Shown: in pieces, positions 42,501 to 46,864 of the stretch
How positions within the stretch are numbered: the first letter of the stretch is position 1
Layout of the letters: every line of letters starts with the position of its first letter
Source of the DNA: Apostichopus japonicus
Taxonomy: Eukaryota > Echinodermata > Holothuroidea > Aspidochirotida > Stichopodidae
NCBI RefSeq assembly: GCF_037975245.1
Contig: NC_092563.1
Location: forward strand, 10,381,001 to 10,445,000
DNA length: 64,000 nucleotides
Reading direction: 5' to 3'
Program-made: the position numbers and the translations under genes
Notes under the pieces: generated by a model
Databases searched by the model: none
Told to the model about the DNA's origin: nothing
Seen by the model: the letters and a program-made list of their open reading frames with translations, nothing else

Positions 42501-45500
42501 ATCACAGGTAAACATTTCAGAATATCAAGTATTGCTTTCTATTTCTCCCAGAGGTTCAGTAACACGGACATGACTACAGTTTTAACCTTGTAAGCATAAT
42601 ATCTCAGTAGCATTCTTGATATGTAAACTACATTGGCAAGTGCCAAAAAGGTTTTTAATGACAACAGGAAGAAAATATAACATTATTTGTCTTTGAGGTT
42701 TTAGTAAAAATCACAGACAAGTTTGAATTGGTTAATCCTTAGTACCATCATGCAATGCAATGAACAATTTCTGTAAAGTAGGTACTCAATGGGTTATACC
42801 TTTTTTCTACAGGAGGTAGTGGTGATACAACAGCACCTACAATCCTTAATTGTCCGTCATCTCAAACTATAACTGCTACAGCTGGTGCATCCAGCGCTGT
42901 AGCAACTTGGATAGTACCTACTGCTACTGATGCCTCTGGCATTGCTGGGGTAACTTCCAGTGCAAACCCAGGAGACAGTTTCCCTCTTGGTCCAAACGTT
43001 GTATCTTACCGATTCACTGACAATGCCAACCTTGATGCAGTTTGTGAATTCGAAATCTTAGTATTATGTGAGTTCTATTTTCTATTGTCCCATGTTAAAT
43101 TTTCCAATTTTGTGTTATAACTGAACTATGGTTTTGTTCATGGAGTTTTGCACATGTGTAGGCAACACCAAAATAGACATTCAGAGGTGCAGAAGGGGAG
43201 ATGAGAATGCACCAAACAGGGGCGAGACTAGTTATAACGATAAACAAATATCTTCTTTCTCTCAAGTTTTGGGAGCAAGGAAGTGGGTAGCCCTCCCCTA
43301 TCAAAAGAAAAAACTGTCAGTCAACTAGACTGCTGTAAATTTCATATCAGCACAGGAAATAACTATTGGATATCTCTTTCCTTCAGCTGCTACTGTTGTT
43401 GATGATACAACTAGGCCAGTCATCAGCAACTGTCCAACTGACATATTCAGGCAAATTCCAAATGGAGCGGCTGGTGACTTTGTCTCCTGGTCAGAACCGA
43501 CAGCTACTGATAATCTTGACACTTCACTGACAATTGAAAGGTCACATGTCCCAGGAGCATTCTTCATTGTGGGACCCACTTTAGTCTCATATACCTTCAC
43601 TGATGATGCTGGCAATTCTGCACTTTGCAGCTTTTCCGTTAACATTTTTGTGTCAGGTGGTGAGTTCCTACAAAACCATTACTCTTTGTTTTCTATAACA
43701 ATTGTAAACCTCTGTAATTATGATGTTCTGTGTATGTATTTACTTTTTGTGTATTTAATATTGACATGTACTTTAGATGTGCCTTGAAGCGCTAACCTTA
43801 GTGCGACAATATTTTGTACTTAGTTGGATTTTGCTCAATTCTCACTATTGCCTGATGCTCCTGATTGCTCAATTCTCACTATTTGGTCCGTCTAATCTCC
43901 CAATATTCATCAAAGATGGGTTGGCAGGTCTGAAAGCTCTGTAAGCACAGCCTTGCGAACATGATTATCTCAAGAATGGAAAACTTCGATGCAGATGCTC
44001 TACATGAATACATAATCCCTGTTGCTATTAATGGAGAGTCATGAGAATATAAAAACCGTATAAAAATAATTCTAGAAAGCATCTTGGATGTTTCTCATGT
44101 CGTAATGAGTTAGCAAAACCTTATTGCTTGCAGTGTGTCAGTGGTCGTGTGTTAATCAGCTAGCTCAACCAGCCTCAAATAAGATTGTTTATAGCTTTAG
44201 TATGCTGCATAAATACCAGTTGCAATAAATGGAACATCTTAGACCTATGTTATCAATTATCAGTGTTAAAAGATTTCCCTGATCTTTTAACACTAGTTTT
44301 GAATGAAACTCTTTTCTTGACAATAATGAAGAAATGTTTCACAGCTTGAAATGTGGAGAAAACAATGATGCTGGGTTTAAAGTGCTATGAATGAGATGGA
44401 AATAAATTCCAAATGACCTTTTCTTTTACAGTCGTTGTGGACAACACTGCCCCTGTTATATCCGATTGCCCAGTATCTCCCATTGAGGTGACAATTAGCT
44501 CCGCATTAGATGCTGGTCTTGTAACATGGACTCCTGAACCCACAGCTGTGGATGAGTCAACTGTAACCCTCACACAGTCACACCTCAATGGAGCTGAATT
44601 CCCAGTTGGTGATACCTCAGTGGTTTATTCATTTGAAGATGAATTTGGAAATCAAGCCAATTGTTCCTTCACTGTAACTGTCACTCGTAAGTTTCATAGC
44701 TTCCTTTTTTTGTCTTGAAATTGTTAATGGTACACTAGACTAACAGCCTTTGTTCATATAAATTGATGACAAATGACAACAATATGTTCCACTCAATTAT
44801 GGTCATTTCATTATGACCTGGGTTTTGCTTTCACCGATTAGTTTCCTTTTTAATACTTTAATTCTGATTGTTTCTTAGGCGGACCAAATGCATGCTCCGG
44901 AAATCCTTGCCCGGAAAATACTTCTTGCTTTTACTCTCAAGACCAATTTTTGTGTCTGCCACGAAGCTCCCGAAGGAGGCGTGATTTACTAAGTGATGAT
45001 GGTAAGTCTAAATATCTAAGCTGTAACCCCTTACCTGAAGTAAATAATTGGGCAGGGAACAAGGAATGATCAATGTTGCTTCTGCATGATACTCCTTGCA
45101 AAGAAGTGCTGGTAGAGCAAATACCTGTGATTTAGTATTAACTCTACCAAATCCTGCCCTAGTCTATCATTACCTGTCAGTTGTCTATTTAAGAATTGAT
45201 TTTTCTTTGATGTAAAATGGGCTGTTGTTAGTCCTTCTCAGGACCATTTCTTGTAGGCAGCCTACAATAATGATCTGTCATTCTTTTTCTTTCTCCTAGC
45301 TGTATGCCCATGTCAAAATAATGGTACCTGTCACCACTCAGGAGAGGGCAACTACTGCAAATGTCCTAAAGGCTTTTCTGGTGTCTTGTGTGATGCTGGT
45401 ATGTAAAAGTGCTATACCTTGTAGATGTTAAAACTTGTTTCTAACCTGGCAAAACCCATCAATTAGGTTCCATTTCATATTTTCTTATGATCACAGTGGT

Positions 45501-46002
45501 TGCCAGCCACATCTTCAAAAAGGCAAAAATCCTCTGTGGGTACTATAAACATGTAATGGTGAAAACAAGAAATTGGGTGCAGTGCATAGCTAGCATTCTT
45601 CAACAATTATTAGGTCGGGAATGAAGGTGGGACAAATATAAAATATTACCATAATGTATGGTACCCTCTTGGAGTATTATCTATGAATATGTGAAAATGT
45701 TGATGCCACTTAATTGAAAATTTATTTGAAAGGAATATTAATTTTGTGGTGTTTTGTTGTTTCTACCTTACGGTAATTAGTTGCATTTGACTTTCTGTTT
45801 TTCTCCCTCAGTTGAAATCACAATGCAAAAAGAAGCCAAACCATCTTACTCTGAAGCTAACCTCCAATGGTCCATGGTAACTGTGATGGGTATTCTCCTG
45901 CTGGTTATCACAGTCTTGGCATTTGCTCTCTGTACTATGTCAAATAAAATTATGGCCGTCAGTGCTAAGCAACAACCAGATGAAGTTGCTATTATTCACT
46001 AA
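424..46002 (+). CDS. Giant EGF-CUB-HYR(34)-EGF(10)-HYR(9)-EGF-TM membrane protein, 3' part of a spliced gene (58 exons)
   Basis: The span covers the exons listed separately below; spliced they give about 4,370 residues ending at the TAA at 46,000-46,002. The first visible exon enters in phase 1, so the start codon, signal peptide and earlier domains lie before the window. HYR modules are Ig-like beta-sandwich units of about 84 residues known from sea urchin hyalin, an extracellular adhesive matrix protein; EGF and CUB modules usually mediate protein contacts outside the cell. The C-terminal single helix with a short tail predicts a type I membrane protein, but an RRRR site just before the last EGF could release the ectodomain. 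All internal junctions are phase 1, so modules can be added or lost without frameshift. Adhesion or extracellular matrix function is inferred from the modules. The introns not described separately are 80-900 bp and hold nothing I recognise. Module identities are secure; the joining of all exons into one transcript is inferred from phase and order. Confidence 0.85.
553..4655 (+). other. 4.1-kb intron
   Basis: I find no module-type exon here. It holds G-runs near 836-846 and 1,511-1,520 and a possible helix-turn-helix remnant at 3,996-4,190, listed separately. Otherwise I see only unremarkable AT-rich sequence. Confidence 0.5.
3996..4190 (+). pseudogene. Possible remnant of a transposon-type helix-turn-helix
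   Basis: A short open frame contains LSNWAVDCMIQAINDG followed by DLHYVRPKHTVRSH. The pattern W-x3-M-x2-AI-x2-G, then a Y-x-(V)-x-P-K-x-T turn, resembles the psq/pogo-type DNA-binding helix-turn-helix of transposases. The frame stops right after and no transposase domain follows. The match is weak and chance is possible. Confidence 0.25.
4656..5033 (+). CDS. CUB domain exon
   Basis: 378 nt, phase 1-1, acceptor TTAG, donor GTAGGT. Visible CUB features: C-x4-C near the start (FTCYGSGCETG), the G-x-F-x-SPGWP motif, the core IDFTFNSPFAIE, DELYVGPG, and the final strand TGFQIQWSSF. It lies between the first EGF and the HYR block, and a whole domain is carried on one exon. Confidence 0.85.
5751..6002 (+). 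CDS. HYR exon 1
   Basis: 252 nt (84 codons), phase 1-1. Starts ETRPTISNCPSN, has the central W-x-EPTAVDDSG motif, and ends AICSFTVTVIA. Both module cysteines are present. Confidence 0.9.
6869..7120 (+). CDS. HYR exon 2
   Basis: 252 nt, phase 1-1. Starts NEKPTITGCPNN and ends EICSFTVTVVT. Acceptor TTTCAG and donor GTAAGA. Confidence 0.9.
7329..7580 (+). CDS. HYR exon 3
   Basis: 252 nt, phase 1-1. Starts DNVPPTISNCPSS and ends AICSFSVTIEE. A two-residue gap in the central SG loop (TSNRSPG) is balanced by an insertion in GGTTTNVEYVF, so the length is unchanged. Confidence 0.9.
7736..7940. repeat. 80-bp tandem repeat, about 2.5 copies
   Basis: AGTAGGTGGG recurs at 7,761, 7,841 and 7,921, within units containing CTCATTCTGGTATATGTTCC. 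It lies in the intron between HYR3 and HYR4. Confidence 0.85.
8162..8413 (+). CDS. HYR exon 4
   Basis: 252 nt, phase 1-1. Starts DNQQPTISGCPAN and ends AQCGFDVTVTP. Confidence 0.9.
8629..8880 (+). CDS. HYR exon 5
   Basis: 252 nt, phase 1-1, with a long pyrimidine tract before the acceptor. Starts DNTPPTVLNCPGN and ends APCAFTVTVTT. Confidence 0.9.
9115..9366 (+). CDS. HYR exon 6
   Basis: 252 nt, phase 1-1. Starts DTTPPVISDCPVG and ends ASCSFTVNIVM; donor is C then GTAAGT. Confidence 0.9.
9584..9835 (+). CDS. HYR exon 7
   Basis: 252 nt, phase 1-1. Starts DTTPPTIDNCPTS and ends ATCMFDVTVIA. Confidence 0.9.
10020..10271 (+). CDS. HYR exon 8
   Basis: 252 nt, phase 1-1. Starts DNVPPTIVNCPTG and ends DQCQFTVTVGT; the exon ends in A before GTGAGT. 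Confidence 0.9.
11010..11261 (+). CDS. HYR exon 9
   Basis: 252 nt, phase 1-1. Starts DNTPPTIANCPTN and ends AMCTFSVTVVP. The following 4.1-kb intron carries the 96-bp array. Confidence 0.9.
11600..14630. repeat. 96-bp tandem array, about 31-32 copies, intronic
   Basis: CTGGCACT recurs at 11,651, 11,747, 11,843, 11,939 and 12,035, and so on to about 14,583. Unit variants about 4 bp shorter lack ATAT. Each unit has three TAGGCTG cores at offsets of about 0, 30 and 60, so the unit is itself a 30+30+36 trimer. Junction variants AGTAGGTA and ACTAGATA alternate. The outer edges are degenerate. Confidence 0.95.
14631..15373 (+). other. Rest of intron between HYR9 and HYR10
   Basis: Unique-looking sequence with no module exon. 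An open stretch at 15,062-15,319 shows no recognisable domain and is treated as chance. Confidence 0.5.
15374..15622 (+). CDS. HYR exon 10
   Basis: 249 nt, one codon shorter than the usual module because the loop after DASG is shortened (GQVFTSRSEAPG). Starts DTTRPTISNCPAN and ends AECEFVVTVIQ. Phase 1-1. Confidence 0.9.
15765..16016 (+). CDS. HYR exon 11
   Basis: 252 nt, phase 1-1. Starts DTLPPTLQSCPTD and ends VDCEFTVTVTT. The preceding intron is only 142 bp. Confidence 0.9.
16271..16522 (+). CDS. HYR exon 12
   Basis: 252 nt, phase 1-1. Starts DTQRPTIANCPTN and ends AICSFSVIVNS. The following intron contains the 31-bp array. Confidence 0.9.
16755..17772. repeat. 31-bp minisatellite, about 33 copies, intronic
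   Basis: The unit reads CCCTCCTCCCCTCCACTGGA followed by TGTCCCCAGAT, with few substitutions. It is strongly strand-asymmetric, pyrimidine-rich on +. Because 31 is not a multiple of 3 and the unit has no stop in the relevant frames, long open frames appear on both strands. These are repeat artefacts, not genes. Confidence 0.95.
18135..18386 (+). CDS. HYR exon 13
   Basis: 252 nt, phase 1-1. Starts DTTPPAIENCPSN and ends AMCSFVVNVIP. Confidence 0.9.
18698..18949 (+). CDS. HYR exon 14
   Basis: 252 nt, phase 1-1. Starts DRTPPTISNCPTN and ends NDCIFDVIVTT. Confidence 0.9.
19434..20457. repeat. 65-bp AT-rich tandem array, about 16 copies, intronic
   Basis: GCCAGATATA recurs at 65-bp steps (about 19,496, 19,561, 19,626, 19,691). 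Two unit types are mixed, one with AACTGGATAAAGAGTCAATC and one with ATCTTGGTATAATTGTAATC; both share GTTTGATATGGCCATATAAA. Open frames on the minus strand here come from the repeat. Confidence 0.95.
20585..20836 (+). CDS. HYR exon 15
   Basis: 252 nt, phase 1-1. Starts DTTPPIIQNCPAN and ends STCTFTVTIIT. Confidence 0.9.
21418..21666 (+). CDS. HYR exon 16
   Basis: 249 nt, one codon short near the second cysteine (FSDGFNSDSCAF). Starts DNTPPVISNCPDN. Phase 1-1. Confidence 0.9.
21881..22132 (+). CDS. HYR exon 17, followed by a GC donor
   Basis: 252 nt, phase 1-1. Starts DTQPPVIANCPAP and ends DFCTFPVTVTT. At the expected exon end the sequence reads ACAG then GCAAGC, so the intron appears to be GC-AG. 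A GTGTTC 15 nt further on would also keep phase but is a poor donor. Confidence 0.85.
22358..22609 (+). CDS. HYR exon 18 (triplication unit 1, exon a)
   Basis: 252 nt, phase 1-1. Starts DTQDPIISNCPAN and ends AECIFTVTVTT. It is the most divergent of the four a-type copies. Confidence 0.9.
23112..23363 (+). CDS. HYR exon 19 (unit 1, exon b), cysteine-less
   Basis: 252 nt, phase 1-1. Starts DTTPPIIQNSPAD and ends SQTEFTVTVTT: both conserved cysteines are replaced (C to S and C to T), while the rest of the HYR pattern is intact. Confidence 0.9.
24019..24270 (+). CDS. HYR exon 20 (unit 1, exon c)
   Basis: 252 nt, phase 1-1. Starts DTVPPTIQNCPSN and ends STCSFNVVVSV. Confidence 0.9.
24637..24888 (+). 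CDS. HYR exon 21 (unit 1, exon d)
   Basis: 252 nt, phase 1-1. Starts DTTPPVVSNCPAP and ends VDCSFPVTVTP; donor is T then GTGAGT. Confidence 0.9.
25302..25330 (+). pseudogene. Decayed HYR exon start (unit 1)
   Basis: After a good acceptor (TTGGTTACAG) the phase-1 frame reads ADTLLPTYL and then stops at 25,328. The start looks like the DTLPPT opening of an HYR exon. The same segment recurs at 28,402 and 32,019. Confidence 0.35.
25458..25709 (+). CDS. HYR exon 22 (unit 2, exon a)
   Basis: 252 nt, phase 1-1. Starts DTQDPIISNCPAN and ends AECTFTVTVST; close to exons 26 and 30. Confidence 0.9.
26215..26466 (+). CDS. HYR exon 23 (unit 2, exon b), cysteine-less
   Basis: 252 nt, phase 1-1. Near-identical to exon 19 (one change, FSDAS to FRDAS); both module cysteines are absent. 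Confidence 0.9.
27116..27367 (+). CDS. HYR exon 24 (unit 2, exon c)
   Basis: 252 nt, phase 1-1. Copy of exon 20, with GSTSAPAFW in place of GITSTSAFW. Confidence 0.9.
27737..27988 (+). CDS. HYR exon 25 (unit 2, exon d)
   Basis: 252 nt, phase 1-1. Copy of exon 21, with QRSNAPG for QRSHAPG and VVCSF for VDCSF. Confidence 0.9.
28402..28430 (+). pseudogene. Decayed HYR exon start (unit 2)
   Basis: Same as 25,302-25,330: acceptor, ADTLLPTYL, then a stop. Confidence 0.35.
28560..28811 (+). CDS. HYR exon 26 (unit 3, exon a)
   Basis: 252 nt, phase 1-1. Starts DTQDPIISNCPAN and ends AECTFTVTVTT. The following intron has about 120 bp (28,812-28,950) absent after exons 18 and 22 but present after exon 30. 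Confidence 0.9.
29441..29692 (+). CDS. HYR exon 27 (unit 3, exon b), cysteine-less
   Basis: 252 nt, phase 1-1. Protein identical in pattern to exon 23, with NSPAD and QTEF replacing the cysteines. Confidence 0.9.
29890..30370. repeat. Diverged intronic duplication of about 200-250 bp
   Basis: The stretch from about 29,890 to 30,090 (CCATGTAAGCTCG, GTCATAGGTCAAAGGTCA-like, AACTGCAAGATATGTA) has a second degenerate copy at about 30,150-30,360. The extra copy is found only in unit 3 and accounts for part of its greater length. Confidence 0.6.
30876..31127 (+). CDS. HYR exon 28 (unit 3, exon c)
   Basis: 252 nt, phase 1-1. Copy of exon 20 with GSTSASAFW. Confidence 0.9.
31498..31749 (+). CDS. 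HYR exon 29 (unit 3, exon d)
   Basis: 252 nt, phase 1-1. Protein matches exon 21. Confidence 0.9.
32019..32130 (+). pseudogene. Decayed HYR exon start (unit 3)
   Basis: Acceptor TGTTACAG then ADTSLPTYLTTYEALNV in phase 1. Here the early stop is absent and the frame runs to a TGA near 32,127, but the sequence after the first residues no longer resembles HYR. Confidence 0.35.
32175..32426 (+). CDS. HYR exon 30 (start of a fourth unit, exon a)
   Basis: 252 nt, phase 1-1. Starts DTQDPIISNCPAN, with GTTRGVASW and TMLAQRTSS. The b, c and d exons do not follow it. Confidence 0.9.
32612..32863 (+). CDS. HYR exon 31
   Basis: 252 nt, phase 1-1. Starts DTTPPTIIQCPSD and ends ADCVFDVIVTE; the second helper motif is VTPTAVDISG. 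Donor is GTCAGT. Confidence 0.9.
33072..33323 (+). CDS. HYR exon 32
   Basis: 252 nt, phase 1-1. Starts DPNPPEIFNCPED and ends NECRFKVTVTE. The usual central Trp is replaced (VEVFYSPPQATDDSG). Confidence 0.9.
33455..33706 (+). CDS. HYR exon 33, cysteine-less
   Basis: 252 nt, phase 1-1. Starts DSIIPVIGILPED and ends VMVSFDVNVIE: both module cysteines are missing. Forms a recent tandem pair with exon 34, including matching 5' flanks. Confidence 0.9.
33883..34134 (+). CDS. HYR exon 34, cysteine-less
   Basis: 252 nt, phase 1-1. Starts DSLIPVIGVSPED and differs from exon 33 at few positions. Last module of the long HYR block. Confidence 0.9.
34418..34477 (+). pseudogene. Fragment of a third copy of HYR33/34
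   Basis: CCTAGTAATAATGTG followed by ATTTGATGTCATAGAAGGTA resembles the 3' ends of exons 33 and 34, including the donor. The exon 5' part and acceptor are gone. Confidence 0.4.
34594..34710 (+). CDS. EGF exon 1 of the EGF block (7 cysteines)
   Basis: 117 nt, phase 1-1. DPCDSGPCQNGAACV, then FICVCAGNCFTGVFCEI. An extra cysteine sits in AGNCFTG without the partner seen in exons 2-5. Donor GTTCGT is weak. Confidence 0.8.
35110..35232 (+). CDS. EGF exon 2 (8 cysteines)
   Basis: 123 nt, phase 1-1. SACSSNQCANGAACLPVADS, then CTQYTCECPACFTGPFCNI. Two extra cysteines (DSC and PAC) are added to the normal six. Confidence 0.85.
35221..35340. repeat. 26-28-bp tandem repeat, 4 copies, spanning a splice donor
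   Basis: The unit TAGGTATGTATATGCTAGCA plus GTAATG recurs starting near 35,230, 35,256, 35,283 and 35,310. The first copy contains the donor of EGF exon 2. Confidence 0.8.
35731..35850 (+). CDS. EGF exon 3 (8 cysteines)
   Basis: 120 nt, phase 1-1. DACVNNQCQNGGQCVQENSC, then TTYRCECPPCFTGEFCEQ. Confidence 0.85.
35978..36100 (+). CDS. EGF exon 4 (8 cysteines)
   Basis: 123 nt, phase 1-1. NACDDNACLNGGVCSNIGGS, then CSEYTCSCPSCVTGAFCQF. Confidence 0.85.
36358..36483 (+). CDS. EGF exon 5 (8 cysteines)
   Basis: 126 nt, phase 1-1. DSCNPNPCQNNGFCTSSADS, then SCFAYSCQCIGCFTGFNCEV. Confidence 0.85.
36634..36759 (+). CDS. EGF exon 6 (7 cysteines)
   Basis: 126 nt, phase 1-1. SGCSTNPCQNGGICSELPGT, then CGGYSCTCQNSFAGVRCQD. 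It keeps the first extra cysteine (GTC) but not the second (QNS). Confidence 0.85.
36890..37027 (+). CDS. EGF exon 7
   Basis: 138 nt, phase 1-1. Conventional six-cysteine EGF: NPCNSSPCGNGATCLTMDG, then YICVCRPGYFGINCRD. Confidence 0.85.
37400..37564 (+). CDS. EGF exon 8
   Basis: 165 nt, phase 1-1. DPCDVGPCLNGATCRAS, a longer loop, then YTCICAPGFTGANCQAP. Confidence 0.85.
37887..38045 (+). CDS. EGF exon 9
   Basis: 159 nt, phase 1-1. DICNLNTRPGCENGGTCANA, then FCFCLSGFTGHNCEAT. Confidence 0.85.
38294..38416 (+). CDS. EGF exon 10
   Basis: 123 nt, phase 1-1. DPCASSPCQNNAACTSFST, then YTCSCAFGFSGTTCEI. Last EGF before the second HYR block. Confidence 0.85.
38744..38989 (+). CDS. HYR exon 35 (second HYR block)
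   Basis: 246 nt, phase 1-1. Starts DVTGPTISNCPSN and ends SVCLFFVTVT. The preceding intron shows no features. Confidence 0.88.
39225..39485 (+). CDS. HYR exon 36
   Basis: 261 nt, phase 1-1. Starts VQPGDNTPPVITGCPGD with a longer linker; ends ATCSFNVIVT. Confidence 0.88.
39638..39892 (+). CDS. HYR exon 37
   Basis: 255 nt, phase 1-1. Starts EFADNVDPVVSNCPSD and ends AICSFNVIVT. Confidence 0.88.
40319..40579 (+). CDS. HYR exon 38
   Basis: 261 nt, phase 1-1. Starts GTVDNIDPVISNCPQD and ends AECSFNVIVNA. Confidence 0.88.
40580..41404 (+). other. 825-bp intron between HYR38 and HYR39
   Basis: Contains a C-run near 41,009-41,020 and no module exon. Confidence 0.5.
41405..41656 (+). CDS. HYR exon 39 (twin of exon 41)
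   Basis: 252 nt, phase 1-1. Starts GSDTTPPTILNCPSS and ends AVCEFQILVLS. Almost identical to exon 41 over the exon body, while flanking introns diverge quickly. Confidence 0.88.
42253..42507 (+). CDS. HYR exon 40
   Basis: 255 nt, phase 1-1. A glycine-rich linker GGGGD leads into LTAPVISNCPAN; ends AICSFDIIIT. Sits between the twin exons 39 and 41. Confidence 0.88.
42813..43067 (+). CDS. HYR exon 41 (twin of exon 39)
   Basis: 255 nt, phase 1-1. Starts GSGDTTAPTILNCPSS and ends AVCEFEILVL; one codon longer in the linker than exon 39. Confidence 0.88.
43387..43659 (+). CDS. HYR exon 42 (tandem donors)
   Basis: 273 nt if the GTGAGT at 43,660 is used; a GTGGTG donor at 43,657 would give 270 nt. 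Both keep phase 1. Starts ATVVDDTTRPVISNCPTD and ends ALCSFSVNIFVSG. Confidence 0.85.
43660..44431 (+). other. 772-bp intron between HYR42 and HYR43
   Basis: No module exon or repeat recognised. Confidence 0.5.
44432..44686 (+). CDS. HYR exon 43 (last HYR)
   Basis: 255 nt, phase 1-1. Starts VVDNTAPVISDCPVS and ends ANCSFTVTVT. The central motif is TWTPEPTAVDES, with one extra residue. Confidence 0.88.
44879..45001 (+). CDS. Truncated EGF-like exon with RRRR furin-type site
   Basis: 123 nt, phase 1-1. GPNACSGNPCPENTSCFYS, then FLCLPRSSRRRRDLLSDD. Four cysteines of an EGF are present, then a basic run RRRR (44,971-44,982) followed by D. This fits the R-X-K/R-R motif of furin-type convertases, placed just outside the last EGF and the membrane. 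Confidence 0.82.
45300..45398 (+). CDS. Membrane-proximal EGF exon
   Basis: 99 nt, phase 1-1. VCPCQNNGTCHHSGEGNY, then CKCPKGFSGVLCDA: a compact six-cysteine EGF. Confidence 0.85.
45812..46002 (+). CDS. Last coding exon: transmembrane helix and cytoplasmic tail
   Basis: Phase 1 entry, stop TAA at 46,000-46,002. After EITMQKEAKPSYSEANLQ comes a hydrophobic segment of about 23 residues (MVTVMGILLLVITVLAFALC), then the tail SNKIMAVSAKQQPDEVAIIH. This is the topology of a type I single-pass protein; no tyrosine motif is seen in the tail. Confidence 0.85.
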
Positions 46003-46530
46003 TGTTAATACCAGGTATTCTTAATTGATTGAAACTTTTGTACCTTTTGTAGACAATATTTATTCTCTTTAGCGATGTTGCTGATCATTACTTAAAAACA
46101 TCAGCATATTTATTAGTGTGCAGGTGTGTATATAATGTGTACAATGTGGCATGTCTACTAGTTCCTTATGCACAAAAATCCATTCACTGTTTGCAGGTTA
46201 TGTGACAAATATAATTCCAAACATTGAAAATCAGCTTGTCTTCCTTATTGATTGTGAAATTCAAGACCAGTGGCAAATATGATTACAGCAGATAAATTTT
46301 ATTCTAGGATGTTGTTATTTAAAGTTAAATTCGAAGAATAATCAGATAACATATTGAATGATATTATCTGGAAATATATTCACTTTCTATCTTACATCAA
46401 CTTAACTAATAACATTTCAATACAGGCAAGAAAAGAAAGAGAACATTGATACCTCCTACTGCAGAAAGTCTCTTGTGATTACTTTGTGAAAAAAATCGTA
46501 TTTTTAAATTAAATAAATATCTTTTGCCAA
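46003..46530 (+). other. 3' UTR of the HYR/EGF gene with poly(A) signal
   Basis: AATAAA at 46,512-46,517, about 510 nt after the stop, followed by T-rich sequence. It is the only canonical signal I see on this strand before the opposite gene's stop codon. Confidence 0.55.
46298..46303 (-). other. Candidate poly(A) signal of the convergent minus-strand gene
   Basis: TTTATT on +, so AATAAA on -, about 430 nt beyond the stop at 46,730. If used, the two genes' 3' UTRs overlap. Confidence 0.35.
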
Positions 46531-46729
46531 CTAGCGTAATTCATCTGGTGTGTCAATTAGTCATACCACTATGACACTAAAAAAAAACTGAACAATATCT
46601 TGCCTTTAACCACTGAATTAGATAGAACGTATATGAAACTCATGTGACAAATTTGACTAGCATTACTTTCCTTTCAACAAGGTGTGTATTAATTGATATA
46701 ACCAGGACAAAAGGACTGTTGCCATGGGA

Positions 46730-46864
46730 CTAGGTTTCAGCTTTTTGTGCTTCAATGTAGTCCATTACCTTCTCCACAAGATCTGCTTTCTTTTCTCTGC
46801 TTTTGATTTGAATATCTTTACTTCGTAACCAAGTTGATAAAGTCGTGGCATTGACTTTGTGAAG
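46730..46864 (-). CDS. C18orf63: C18orf63 homologue, last coding exon (SAP-like)
   Basis: Starts in phase 0 after TTTCAG. Reads LHKVNATTLSTWLRSKDIQ, then KSREKKADLVEKVMDYIE and a TAG stop at 46,730-46,732. The spacing L-x2-W-L-x-S-K ... K-x2-L-V-E-K-V resembles a SAP DNA-binding motif; this is my inference. Confidence 0.82.
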   Translation of the reverse strand, partial: LHKVNATTLSTWLRSKDIQIKSREKKADLVEKVMDYIEAQKAET

